A stretch of DNA of 10,954 nucleotides from assembly GCA_003446315.1 (NCBI GenBank), contig DMBA01000076.1, positions 1 to 10,954 on the forward strand. The letters are read 5' to 3'. This document shows, in pieces, positions 1 to 7,281 of this stretch. Numbering within the stretch: the first letter of the stretch is position 1; each line of letters starts with the position of its first letter. The DNA comes from Ruminococcus sp. Its GTDB lineage: Bacteria; Bacillota; Clostridia; Oscillospirales; Ruminococcaceae. Under the pieces are notes generated by a model. That model made no database searches. It worked only from the letters and a program-made list of their open reading frames with translations, and was not told where the DNA came from. The translations under genes were made by a program, and so were the position numbers.

Positions 1-43
1 CGAGCGCCGTTCCGTATATCAGCGGGAATGCCTTGTTTTTCAT
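1..43 (-). CDS. Start of an unidentified gene, cut by the window edge
   Basis: On the minus strand an ATG at 43 opens a frame that stays open to the window edge and reads MKNKAFPLIYGTAL. It lies 33 bases beyond the stop of the carbohydrate-binding lipoprotein gene, in the same direction, so the two are probably co-transcribed. A purine-rich GGAAG sits close upstream of the ATG. The basic residues followed by a hydrophobic run suggest an N-terminal membrane anchor or signal sequence. Too little is visible to name a family. I have a loose memory of similar starts in clostridial exported phosphodiester-glycosidase-like proteins, but this is not evidence. Confidence 0.5.
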   Translation of the reverse strand, partial: MKNKAFPLIYGTAL

Positions 44-76
44 ATTCTTCCGCACCGCCTTTCCGCCCTGCGCTCC

Positions 77-1516
77 TCAGAGCACACCACCGTCGCCGGA
101 AATGGGGATTGTGCTGCTCTCCTGACTTCCGTTCATATAGCTGCGCGCGCTCCCCTGTTTTCCGCCGCGCATCCCGTCGTTCATGCCGCTCTTTCCGTTT
201 CTCATGCCGCCCTGCATCTCATCGGTTTCACCGTTCATGCTGCCGCGCATTCCGCCCATACCGCCGTGCATCCCGCCGCCCATCATGCTCTGCGGAATTT
301 CGGAGACTTCCTGCCCGTTGATGATGATTGTACCGCCGTTGAATTCGGCTTTTGCGTCATAATCAAACGCGGACATCTGCGCGGTGATATTGATTGTTCC
401 GCCGTTGACATAGACCGAACCGTTGGAGTCGATCGCGTCCGTATCGCCCTGTCCGACTGCAACATTGAGATTGCCGCCGTTGATCTCAACTGCGGTTTCA
501 TAAGCGTTTGCCGATGCAGCGGCATTGATGCCGTCATCGCTTGCGCTGATGTTGATATTGCCGTCATTGATCCGCACATAGGTCGCTTCCAGACCTTCTG
601 CCGCAGTAATATCCATTGTACCGCCGTCGATTTGCAGAAGCGCACAAGCCTGCATTCCGTCGCTGCCGCCGGTAATCGTATAGGTTCCGCCGAGTATTGT
701 GATTGTTCCTTCGGCTTCGTCATTTTCGCAGTGGAAACCGTCCTTGTCGGTCTTGATATTGAATGTGCCGTCATATACCGAGATGCTGTCATTTGCTTCA
801 AAGCTGTCAAGTGCGGTTGTGATGTTGTAGGTACCGCCGGTGATTTTCAGATCATCCTTGCAGGTGATGCCGTTGCCATAATTTGCAGTGATGTGCAGTG
901 TGCCGGTTCCGTTCAGAACCAGATCGTCTTTCGAGAAAATCACTGCATCGGTGTTTGTATCGCCGTCCGCTGTGAACTGTCCGCTGACGGTCAGGGTGTT
1001 TTCGCTGTTTGTTGTCGTGACAAACACCTTATCCGCAGAGATCACATAGATTGCAGGAAAATCGTCGTTGGTGATGCTGACACCGTCCAGCACAAGCTGA
1101 ATCTTTGCGGCATCGTCTGCGTTGATGCGAATTGTACAGTTCTTCGCAGTGCCGCTGATTACATAGACACCTTCATCAGTGATGTCGATGATTTTGCCGT
1201 CGGTTACTGTGATGCGCTGTGCATCGCTCAGATCGGCAGTCTGCGCAAGATCACGCTCTGTGAACAGTTCGCTTTCCTGTTCTTCGGATACAGTTTTCTG
1301 AGAAAGCTCCATCACCGCAGCAGTGTCATGTGCGTCCTGATTGACAGAGACAGCTTCCGTGCTTTCCTCTGCATTCACGGAATCGCTGCTTGTCACAGCG
1401 GGCTTTTCGGCAGCGGTGTCCGCATTCTGATTCATTCCGCAGCCTGTCATTGTAACGGCGAGCATTGCAGCCAATACGGCAGTCGTCATATTCATATTCA
1501 TCTTTTTCATCATCAT
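77..1516 (-). CDS. Carbohydrate-binding beta-helix lipoprotein (Cthe_2159/DUF4353-like)
   Basis: A 479-residue exported protein. Residues 1-25 are a signal peptide ending in the lipobox TMTGC, so Cys26 is the likely lipidated residue anchoring it to the outer face of the membrane. Residues 27-85 are an acidic, Ser/Ala/Glu-rich linker. From about 88 to 405 there are many short strands carrying repeats such as INGGNLNV, VNGGTINI and ITGGTYNI, the pattern of a right-handed parallel beta-helix. This matches the Cthe_2159 type of carbohydrate-binding protein, whose founding member binds polygalacturonate and cellulose. The tail from 409 is unusual: Gly/Met-rich, with 11 methionines in about 70 residues. 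Three in-frame ATGs (1516, 1513, 1510) follow an AAAGG ribosome site; 1513 has the best spacing (7 bases), so the true start may be one codon in. The substrate is not visible. An adhesin or polysaccharide-capture role on the cell surface is inferred. Confidence 0.85.
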   Translation of the reverse strand: MMMKKMNMNMTTAVLAAMLAVTMTGCGMNQNADTAAEKPAVTSSDSVNAEESTEAVSVNQDAHDTAAVMELSQKTVSEEQESELFTERDLAQTADLSDAQRITVTDGKIIDITDEGVYVISGTAKNCTIRINADDAAKIQLVLDGVSITNDDFPAIYVISADKVFVTTTNSENTLTVSGQFTADGDTNTDAVIFSKDDLVLNGTGTLHITANYGNGITCKDDLKITGGTYNITTALDSFEANDSISVYDGTFNIKTDKDGFHCENDEAEGTITILGGTYTITGGSDGMQACALLQIDGGTMDITAAEGLEATYVRINDGNINISASDDGINAAASANAYETAVEINGGNLNVAVGQGDTDAIDSNGSVYVNGGTINITAQMSAFDYDAKAEFNGGTIIINGQEVSEIPQSMMGGGMHGGMGGMRGSMNGETDEMQGGMRNGKSGMNDGMRGGKQGSARSYMNGSQESSTIPISGDGGVL

Positions 1517-1561
1517 TCATCCTTTCATATCGGTTGAGATTCGGTTTGTTTCTATGGCTTT

Positions 1562-1628
1562 ATTATACTGAACCAATATGGAAGGTGTATGAGAGCAATG
1601 TGGAATCACGGATGGTGAATTGTGGAAT
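1562..1628 (-). promoter_or_regulatory. Promoter -10 element with paired direct repeat upstream (lipoprotein gene)
   Basis: On the minus strand a perfect TATAAT lies at 1567-1562, about 45 bases before the lipoprotein start. No good -35 hexamer lies 16-18 bases upstream. Further upstream the octamer ATTCCACA occurs twice in the same orientation (1628-1621 and 1606-1599), 22 bp apart, or two helical turns. This layout suggests an activator-dependent promoter with a dimer bound to one face of the DNA. The activator is not identified. Confidence 0.5.
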
Positions 1629-1786
1629 TTTGTAGGAATGGCATCAGAATCATGAATGCAGCCGGTATTGTGAGAAGGCGCGATGCTCCCGGACAGATCG
1701 TTATACCGAAAGAAAGCTGTTCTGTTTTTCAGAATACAGAGGATTTTGACTATCTCTTTTATGTGCAAGCAATCACATTGTTCTAT

Positions 1787-1810
1787 AAAGCATCGTAAAT
1801 GCGATGTTTT
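1787..1810 (+). other. Hairpin followed by T-run in the 1568-1955 gap
   Basis: AAAGCATCG and CGATGTTTT pair (one G-T pair) around a 6-base loop, and the right arm is itself T-rich. The shape resembles a weak intrinsic terminator on the plus strand, but no gene ends upstream of it on that strand. It could terminate a small transcript or be chance. Apart from this hairpin and the flanking promoter elements I see no supportable gene between 1568 and 1955. Confidence 0.25.
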
Positions 1811-1955
1811 TGCCAGTGTACAGAGAAACATCCGCACTTCACTTTCAAGAATGAAAACCGCAGAAACAGTTGCAGATCCTTCGCTTGATGCAGACATCCG
1901 GAATCTCGCCGCAGCCGTGCGGAATCGTTCGTATTGCAACTCTACGGAGCGTGGA

Positions 1956-1984
1956 TTGACGAATCTGTATGCATCGTGTATAAT
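1956..1984 (+). promoter_or_regulatory. Sigma-A-type promoter for the XRE-desulfoferrodoxin gene
   Basis: TTGACG (1956-1961), a 17-bp spacer and a perfect TATAAT (1979-1984) lie about 45 bases upstream of the ATG at 2030. The match to the housekeeping consensus is 11 of 12, so basal expression should be good. Confidence 0.8.
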
Positions 1985-2029
1985 AAGATCATCGAAAATA
2001 ACCGGATCATCATGAAAAGGGGAACCACG

Positions 2030-2629
2030 ATGGATCATATCAAAACAGGAAAACAAATCAAGCATTTCCGTACAAAAATGAATCTGACACAGAAACAGCT
2101 TGCCGAACTGCTCCATGTCAGTGACAAAGCGGTTTCAAAGTGGGAGTGCGGAAACGGGTGTCCTGATCTCTCAATGTTTCCGGCATTAGCCGAGATCTTC
2201 GGCACGGATATTCAGGTTTTGCTGACGGGCGCACTCGATCAAAATGAAAAGGAGAACGGCAATATGAAAAAACTGCATTTTTACGTCTGCAAAGACTGCG
2301 GAAACATCATCACTGCAACGAGCGATGCAGCGGTGACCTGCTGCGGAAATAAACTGCATGCTTCCATACCGAGACAGGCAGAAGAACGCGAAATGCTCAC
2401 GGTTCAGGATACGGACGGCGAATGGTATATCACGACCGGTCATGCAATGACGAAGACACATTATATTTCATTCGTGGCTTATGTGAATGACAGCACGGTG
2501 ATGCTGTTCAAACAGTATCCCGAATGGGGCGTGCATATCAATCTGCCGATGTACCGTTCCGGCAAGCTGATGTGGTATTGCAGTCAATGCGGTCTGCTCT
2601 GGCAGAAAATATCGCCGAAGCGCGGATAA
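2030..2629 (+). CDS. XRE-family regulator fused to a desulfoferrodoxin-like iron domain
   Basis: A 199-residue, two-domain protein. Residues 5-60 are a classic XRE/Cro-CI helix-turn-helix (LTQKQLAELLHVSDKAVSKWE). After a short linker, 83-112 form a desulforedoxin-type metal site: CKDC (Cys87, Cys90) plus the adjacent pair Cys104-Cys105. Residues 120-195 follow the superoxide-reductase/neelaredoxin fold, with GHAMTKTHYISF (His138, His144) matching the H-x-M-x3-H pattern of that family. In the usual C-terminal C-N-x-H-G-x-W motif this protein has CSQCGLLW, so the ligand Cys184 is kept but the expected His is Cys187. The usual early His near residue 121 also appears absent. Enzymatic superoxide reduction is therefore doubtful. 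An iron/redox-sensing regulator is inferred. ATG 2030 is preferred to the in-frame ATG at 2012 because AGGGG lies 7 bases before it and the upstream DNA is promoter. Confidence 0.88.
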   Translation: MDHIKTGKQIKHFRTKMNLTQKQLAELLHVSDKAVSKWECGNGCPDLSMFPALAEIFGTDIQVLLTGALDQNEKENGNMKKLHFYVCKDCGNIITATSDAAVTCCGNKLHASIPRQAEEREMLTVQDTDGEWYITTGHAMTKTHYISFVAYVNDSTVMLFKQYPEWGVHINLPMYRSGKLMWYCSQCGLLWQKISPKRG

Positions 2630-2633
2630 AACG

Positions 2634-2663
2634 CAAGGCACAGAGTTGTTTCTCTGTGCCTTG
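2634..2663. terminator. Bidirectional terminator between convergent genes
   Basis: CAAGGCACAGAG and CTCTGTGCCTTG form a perfect 12-bp stem with a 6-base loop. On the plus strand it is followed by TTCATTTT, and on the minus strand by CGTTTTAT. It lies 4 bases after the XRE-fusion stop and about 10 bases after the pnkp stop, so it serves both convergent units. Confidence 0.85.
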
Positions 2664-2673
2664 TTCATTTTCA

Positions 2674-5247
2674 TCAAAGTCTGGGGTCAACAGGCTCACT
2701 TTCAAAGGCGAGAACACCGAATGCGCATTCATGCACCCGATACAGCGGCTCACACTTGACAAATCGGTGCAGCGATTCCATACCGAGCGAAAATTCTTTC
2801 AGCGCCAGCGTTCGTTTCCGCTTCAATGAACGAACTTTCAGTCGTTTCAGATGCTCCGGCGCAAGATATTCCGCACCGTAAATGATCCGCAGATACTCCC
2901 GCCCTCTGCATTTGACAGCCGGCTGGAGCAGCTTATAGCCCTGCTTTGCGGTATAGGTTTCCGGCTTGACTACCATACCCTCCCCGCCGCTTGCGGTCAG
3001 GGAAAGCCACCATTCTACGCCGTTCTGAACGCTTTGTTCATCCTCTGTATCCACACAGAGATACGGCGTTTCCATATATACAGGGTCAATGCCGGTGATA
3101 TATTTCCGGATATTCTCCATATGCCAGATATGCGTTTTCTCTGAGAACACCTTACCCTCGACCGCAAGAATATGGAACGGCGCAATGCGGAAATCATCAA
3201 CACTTTTTACCGTCCAGCAGTATTCACGGTATGCTTTGATATAGCGGGCAATATCGTCCTGCTTGGTCTGATAGGCGTTCAGAACTTCCTGCAAATCCAC
3301 ATTCTGTCCGGAAGTGAAGCTGCTGACTGCAAATGCATTGTTCTGCCGCCCGCACGCCTTTTCAAGCGCAGAAACCGCAGCGGAAAGACTGCCCGCAGCC
3401 GCATTTCCGGTGGGCGCATATTGTGAACGGATCAGTCCCTGCGCCTTCTCTGACCACGGCATCAATTCTGTATCAAGACACACCCAATCGGTTGCAAAAT
3501 CATTCCAGAAACCGTTTTGCGTAAGAACGGCATCGAGTCTGTCCAGCAGCGATGCCTCTGTATCCGCATCATCGAAAAAGCGTCTGCCGGTTCTGGTATA
3601 GATAATACCGCTTGTACCATCGGTGATGCCAAAGCGTTTCCGTGCTGTATCCGGTGAATTGCAAAGCACAATGACGGCACGCGAGCCCATATGCTTTTTC
3701 TCGCAGACGACATTCCGGATCCCGTGGCTGCGGTAATATGCAAATGCCTGCAAGGGATGTTCCAGATAGTCGTCCAGTTCACTTGTCTCGCAGGGCGACA
3801 TGGTCGGCGGGAGATAGATCAGCCAGTGCGGATCAGCCGCAAAGCGTGACATCGTTTCCAGTGCCGCAGCAGCGTTATTTTCGTGAATGTCGATCGCAGG
3901 CAGCAGCTCTGTTTCGATGTGCAGTTTTTTATTGAAGTCGCCGATGGTGAGCATATCACCCATATCGGTATCCACCGCTTCTTCCAGCGGCTTGACCGGT
4001 TCATAATATTGCTGCAATGCCTGCACTTCCGCAAATTCTCTTTCCGGATAGCGGAATGCAGTCAGCTTGCCGCCGAATACACATCCGGTGTCGATGCAAT
4101 AGGTATTGTTCAGCGGTTTGATCTCTTTTGCTGCGACATGCCCGTATACAACTGTTGCGCGTCCTCTGTAATCGGCAGCCCATTCCAGACGAACCGGCAG
4201 CCCGTAAGAATCCGTTTCACCGGTCGTTTCTCCGTATAGGCAGAATTCACGCACCCTTGCCGATCCCCTGCCGATATACGCCTGTTTCAGACCGGCATGT
4301 GCAATGACCAGTTTTCCGTCATCGAGCACATAATGACTGATGAGACTGTCAAGAAACGCGGCGACTTCTGCTTTGAATGCGCCGCCCTGCGCTTCGATCT
4401 CTGCAATCGTCTTATCAATGCCGTGCGTCATGGCGATGTGCTTGCCGTTCAGATATTTCAGCAGTTTGACATCATGGTTGCCCGGAACAGCGATCGCGTT
4501 TCCTGCCTTCACCATATCCATCACAAGCCGCAGCACATCGGCATTGCGGTTGCCTCTGTCACAGAAATCGCCGAGAAATGCAGCCTGTCTGCCGTCCGGA
4601 TGCGCATAAACGCCGTCTTTTTTGACATAGCCAAGCTGATCGAGCAGCAATTCCAGCTCATCACAGCAGCCGTGAATATCGCCGATGATATCAAACGGCC
4701 CGTGCAGGTCTTTTTTATCGTTCCAGAGCTTTGTGCGCACGATCTCCGTGTTTTCAAGCTGCTCCAGCGAATTGATGACATATACAAAGCGGAATCCCTC
4801 ACGCTTTAAGCCGCGGATACTGCGTTTGACATCGCGGGCATGCTGCCGGATCACACGTTCGGGGAAATTCCGTTCGGGGCGGGCTTTGTTGCGCTCCTGC
4901 ATGATCTCCTCGGGAAGATTCAGCACGATCGCCGCTGTATGGACATTCTGTTCTCTTGCAAGGTCAATGATCTGTTTTCTGGCGCTTTGCTGGAGATTTG
5001 TTGCGTCAATGACAGTCAGCTTCATATTGTTCAGGCGCTTGTTTGCCGCATAAAACAGCAGGTCAAAGGCATCACCGGAAACGCTCTGACTGGTTTCGTC
5101 ATCGCAGACCATTCCTCTGAAAAAATCAGAGGACAGCACTTCTGTGGGCTTGAAATGTTTCAGTGCAAAGCTGCTCTTGCCCGATGAAGTTCCGCCGATC
5201 ATTGCCACAAGGCAGAATTCCGGTATTTCAATTCTGTATTTATCCAT
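2674..5247 (-). CDS. pnkp: Polynucleotide kinase-phosphatase-ligase (bacterial RNA-repair enzyme Pnkp)
   Basis: An 857-residue three-module enzyme, near the length of the Clostridium thermocellum prototype. Module 1 (about 1-170) is a P-loop 5'-OH RNA kinase: Walker A GGTSSGKSS at 18-26 (Lys24, Ser25), an acidic SSDFFR at 39-44, and an Arg-rich lid RPERNFPERVIRQ at 123-135. Module 2 (about 183-400) is a calcineurin-type 2',3' phosphatase: GDIHG 189-193, GDFCDRG 226-232, GNHD 256-259, THG 274-276, AHAG 316-319, YGH 368-370. Module 3 (about 450-857) is an adenylyltransferase/ligase: KHMGSR 518-523 with Lys518 as likely AMP acceptor, LDTELMPW 591-598, EGMVVKP 756-762 and the motif V lysine at 779. 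All key motifs are intact. In the family it heals and seals RNA cut by ribotoxins together with Hen1. It is the last gene of the operon, 28 bases after the 125-codon gene; its ribosome site GGAAGGA lies 9 bases before ATG 5247. Confidence 0.97.
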   Translation of the reverse strand: MDKYRIEIPEFCLVAMIGGTSSGKSSFALKHFKPTEVLSSDFFRGMVCDDETSQSVSGDAFDLLFYAANKRLNNMKLTVIDATNLQQSARKQIIDLAREQNVHTAAIVLNLPEEIMQERNKARPERNFPERVIRQHARDVKRSIRGLKREGFRFVYVINSLEQLENTEIVRTKLWNDKKDLHGPFDIIGDIHGCCDELELLLDQLGYVKKDGVYAHPDGRQAAFLGDFCDRGNRNADVLRLVMDMVKAGNAIAVPGNHDVKLLKYLNGKHIAMTHGIDKTIAEIEAQGGAFKAEVAAFLDSLISHYVLDDGKLVIAHAGLKQAYIGRGSARVREFCLYGETTGETDSYGLPVRLEWAADYRGRATVVYGHVAAKEIKPLNNTYCIDTGCVFGGKLTAFRYPEREFAEVQALQQYYEPVKPLEEAVDTDMGDMLTIGDFNKKLHIETELLPAIDIHENNAAAALETMSRFAADPHWLIYLPPTMSPCETSELDDYLEHPLQAFAYYRSHGIRNVVCEKKHMGSRAVIVLCNSPDTARKRFGITDGTSGIIYTRTGRRFFDDADTEASLLDRLDAVLTQNGFWNDFATDWVCLDTELMPWSEKAQGLIRSQYAPTGNAAAGSLSAAVSALEKACGRQNNAFAVSSFTSGQNVDLQEVLNAYQTKQDDIARYIKAYREYCWTVKSVDDFRIAPFHILAVEGKVFSEKTHIWHMENIRKYITGIDPVYMETPYLCVDTEDEQSVQNGVEWWLSLTASGGEGMVVKPETYTAKQGYKLLQPAVKCRGREYLRIIYGAEYLAPEHLKRLKVRSLKRKRTLALKEFSLGMESLHRFVKCEPLYRVHECAFGVLAFESEPVDPRL

Positions 5248-5275
5248 TTTTATGATTCCTTCCGTTATACGCTAA

Positions 5276-5653
5276 TTAATCCACACCGTACATCGCTGTA
5301 TTTTCGTGAAGAAGCCGGGTATTGATATATCGGATCAAATCATCGGAGATGTATGTTGCAAACCTGTGCCACAGTGTTCTGTCATCGGAAAGGCATTCCA
5401 GCACCGTCACATCGGCAACATTTTTCACAGCCTCGTCACCGTCCTGTATCATCCGTTCAATAAACGCACAATATTTCCGGATCAAAGCGGTATCCGTTTG
5501 ATCTGCTAACAGCTTTTGCAAAGGGACATTGATGTTTTCGTAATAAAAAGGATGCTGCAAAAGTTCACCAAACATCTCCATATGCTCGATATAGGCAGGC
5601 TTCTTTTCGGGAAACAGTTCCAGAAATCTCTCGATGGTTTCGCTGCAATCCAT
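5276..5653 (-). CDS. Small conserved-type protein of the RNA-repair operon (possibly DUF7674-like)
   Basis: A 125-residue acidic, helical protein beginning MDCSETIERF. It starts 4 bases after the hen1 stop and ends 28 bases before pnkp, so it is almost certainly co-translated and co-regulated with them. The purine run AAGCGGGG at the very end of hen1 provides its ribosome site, which argues for translational coupling and for this start over longer upstream frames. Visible features are FLELFPEKKPAY near the N terminus, a helix-forming middle with KYCAFIERMIQDGDEAVKNVADVTVLECL, and a short polar tail. No signal peptide, membrane span or catalytic motif is evident. The pattern (a FPE start, then F-I-E and D-x-x-V-x-N-x-x-x-V-x-V-L-E) reminds me of the DUF7674 family of small helical proteins, sometimes seen near toxin/immunity loci, but I cannot confirm this. 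It might be an accessory, inhibitor or specificity subunit of the Hen1-Pnkp complex. Confidence 0.85.
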   Translation of the reverse strand: MDCSETIERFLELFPEKKPAYIEHMEMFGELLQHPFYYENINVPLQKLLADQTDTALIRKYCAFIERMIQDGDEAVKNVADVTVLECLSDDRTLWHRFATYISDDLIRYINTRLLHENTAMYGVD

Positions 5654-5657
5654 CGTG

Positions 5658-7049
5658 TTACCCCGCTTTGCAGAATACAGCCATTTGTGTCGGCGTTCCG
5701 TATTTTTCATCCACATCGCCGATGCCGCTGATCGCACAGGTATAGCCGAATGTCTCGCAGACATGTTCTGTCCACGCCCTGAATTCTGCGCGTGTCCACT
5801 CAAAGCGGTGGTCGCCGTGACGCAGTGCATTTTCCTGCATATGCTCATAATTTGCATTATATTCCCTGTTCGGTGTTGTAAGAATGACGGTTGCAGGCGC
5901 AGCAAATGCAAAAACTGCCCGTTCAAATGCCGGTATCCGCATCGGCTCAATATGCTCGATCACTTCGATCACACAGGCGCAGTCATAACCCGAAAACCGG
6001 TTGTCACGGTACGTCAGGGAAGCCTGCATAAGCGTGAGCTTATTTTTACGGTAGGGCTGCATGCGGTCAAGATGCAGCCGCTGTGCCGCTTTTTCCAGCA
6101 CAGATACGGATACATCGCAGGCGGTGACCTTTTTGATCTGCGGCTCATTCAGCAGCAATGAGGTCAGACGGCATTCGCCGCAGCCCAGGTCAATCACCGT
6201 AGACGCGCCGCTTGCCAGAACTGCATTCCGCACAGTTTCCATACGCTGCGTATTCAAAGGCGTGCGGATTTCTCTTTCTGTTGTTTCGGTTTCATCCAGG
6301 CTGTCTTCGTCCGCGATCTCATCCGAAAGCAAAATATCCAATGCTTTGCGGGCATAGCTTTTCTTTGCAGTAAAATAGCGGCGGGTGATCTTTTCTCTGT
6401 AAGGGTGATCGGCAAGCCAGCCTGCGCCGTGATCGAGCAGTTTCTGAATCTCATCTTCCGCGATATAATAATGCTTCTGCTTATCAAAGACCGGTATCAG
6501 CACATAAATATGATTCAGCAGATCCGAGAGTTTCACGTTCCCGCTGATCGTCAGGTCAATATAAGGCGAGATGCCCCATTCCGGGAAGGCGGTATCGAGC
6601 TGCGTGCGTGTTGTCTGCACGGTATATCCCAGCGGTTCAAACAGTTCCTTTGCAAGCGCCGTATCGCCGTTATCTTTCAGGGCAGAAATTGTTGCAGTCA
6701 GATGCAGCGGCGTGTCTGCAAGTTCCTGCCGCTGATCGCATCTGCCGTTCATTGCCGTTCCGAAAATGCGGACGAGCGCAGTGCTCATGAATGAAGTCGA
6801 AGCATAGGGACGGTCGTTGACATAATCAAAAAGACCGCCATCCTTGCTGCCGGCTTTTCCTCTTGCAAGATCAAGCGGATCAATATCCAGCAGCAAAGCA
6901 GCGGTCGTGCGGGTGTCCGATACTTCCGGATAAAACACATAGGCTTTTCCGTAGGATAATTCGAATTGCTGTGCTCGCTCTGGATTTTTATGCAGCAGGA
7001 AACCGAGTTCCTGTGTATTGGTTCCTTCATAGGTTATGGTTAGCAACAA
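5658..7049 (-). CDS. hen1: 3'-terminal RNA ribose 2'-O-methyltransferase Hen1
   Basis: A 463-residue protein, the usual bacterial Hen1 length. Residues 1-240 are the bacterial-specific N-terminal domain that in the family stimulates Pnkp ligation (MLLTITYEG, LLHKNPERAQQFELSYGKAY, VFYPE). Residues 255-463 are the SAM-dependent methyltransferase: VIDLGCGECRL at 285-295 binds SAM, ACDVS at 310-314 follows, and EVIEH (Glu362, Glu365, His366) with His414 in HGDHRFEW supply the metal ligands known from the family. The enzyme methylates the 2'-OH at the broken 3' end before sealing, so the repaired RNA resists re-cleavage. The start is a TTG at 7049, chosen because AAAGGAG lies 9 bases upstream and because family members begin MLLTIT. 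It is the first gene of the hen1 - small gene - pnkp operon and nothing appears broken. Confidence 0.97.
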   Translation of the reverse strand: MLLTITYEGTNTQELGFLLHKNPERAQQFELSYGKAYVFYPEVSDTRTTAALLLDIDPLDLARGKAGSKDGGLFDYVNDRPYASTSFMSTALVRIFGTAMNGRCDQRQELADTPLHLTATISALKDNGDTALAKELFEPLGYTVQTTRTQLDTAFPEWGISPYIDLTISGNVKLSDLLNHIYVLIPVFDKQKHYYIAEDEIQKLLDHGAGWLADHPYREKITRRYFTAKKSYARKALDILLSDEIADEDSLDETETTEREIRTPLNTQRMETVRNAVLASGASTVIDLGCGECRLTSLLLNEPQIKKVTACDVSVSVLEKAAQRLHLDRMQPYRKNKLTLMQASLTYRDNRFSGYDCACVIEVIEHIEPMRIPAFERAVFAFAAPATVILTTPNREYNANYEHMQENALRHGDHRFEWTRAEFRAWTEHVCETFGYTCAISGIGDVDEKYGTPTQMAVFCKAG

Positions 7050-7080
7050 AGATGATCGCTCCTTTCACAATATTTATATC

Positions 7081-7109
7081 ATTATACCATAAACGCCGCC
7101 TTTATGCAA
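7081..7109 (-). promoter_or_regulatory. Promoter of the hen1-pnkp operon
   Basis: On the minus strand TTGCAT (7109-7104), a 17-bp spacer and a perfect TATAAT (7086-7081) lie about 31 bases before the TTG start. This leaves a short leader with only the ribosome site. No operator or toxin-responsive element is obvious around it, which suggests constitutive expression. Confidence 0.8.
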
Positions 7110-7187
7110 GTGCTTTTCCGCAAAAATCAGACATTGTATACGACAAGTATATCTTTGAAATGGATATGGATGCGATTCTATAAAAAG

Positions 7188-7201
7188 TGAGAAATCTCTC
7201 A
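7188..7201 (+). promoter_or_regulatory. Distal TetR-type operator (TGAGA-N4-TCTCA)
   Basis: TGAGAAATCTCTCA is an inverted repeat with 5-bp arms and a 4-bp spacer. It matches the second operator at 7243 in inverted orientation with one mismatch over 14 bp, and lies just upstream of the -35 box at 7209. Confidence 0.7.
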
Positions 7202-7208
7202 TTTTCTA

Positions 7209-7237
7209 TTGACAGGCGCATCAAAATGTGATATAGT
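7209..7237 (+). promoter_or_regulatory. Promoter of the TetR-controlled unit
   Basis: A perfect TTGACA (7209-7214), a 17-bp spacer and TATAGT (7232-7237), flanked on both sides by the paired operators. The predicted start of transcription (about 7244) falls inside the second operator, so bound repressor would block initiation. Confidence 0.85.
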
Positions 7238-7242
7238 ATATG

Positions 7243-7256
7243 TGAGAGATATCTCA
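7243..7256 (+). promoter_or_regulatory. Proximal TetR-type operator (TGAGA-N4-TCTCA)
   Basis: TGAGAGATATCTCA is an inverted repeat containing the perfect 10-bp palindrome GAGATATCTC. It starts five bases after the -10 box and covers the expected +1. It is 55 bp from the distal copy, so two repressor dimers could bracket the promoter. The TetR encoded at 7484 is the obvious ligand. Confidence 0.75.
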
Positions 7257-7281
7257 TATTCTGACGGAAGGAGCCTGAAAT

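Noticed and set aside
266..1537. 423-codon open frame on the plus strand opposite the lipoprotein gene
   Set aside because: It is antisense to a well-supported gene, has no ribosome site, is rich in Cys/His/Ile typical of a shadow frame, and resembles no family.
1517..2116. 199-codon frame on the minus strand ending next to the lipoprotein start
   Set aside because: It runs across both the XRE-gene promoter and the lipoprotein -10 element and into the XRE coding region, without a ribosome site or recognisable domain.
3883..4809. Plus-strand frames inside pnkp (118 and 170 codons)
   Set aside because: Both are antisense shadows of the phosphatase module; neither has a start signal or recognisable domain.
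5654..5950. N-terminal extension of the small RNA-repair operon gene
   Set aside because: This stretch overlaps the end of hen1 in another frame. The ATG at 5653 has a suitable ribosome site, and the extension is low-complexity shadow sequence.
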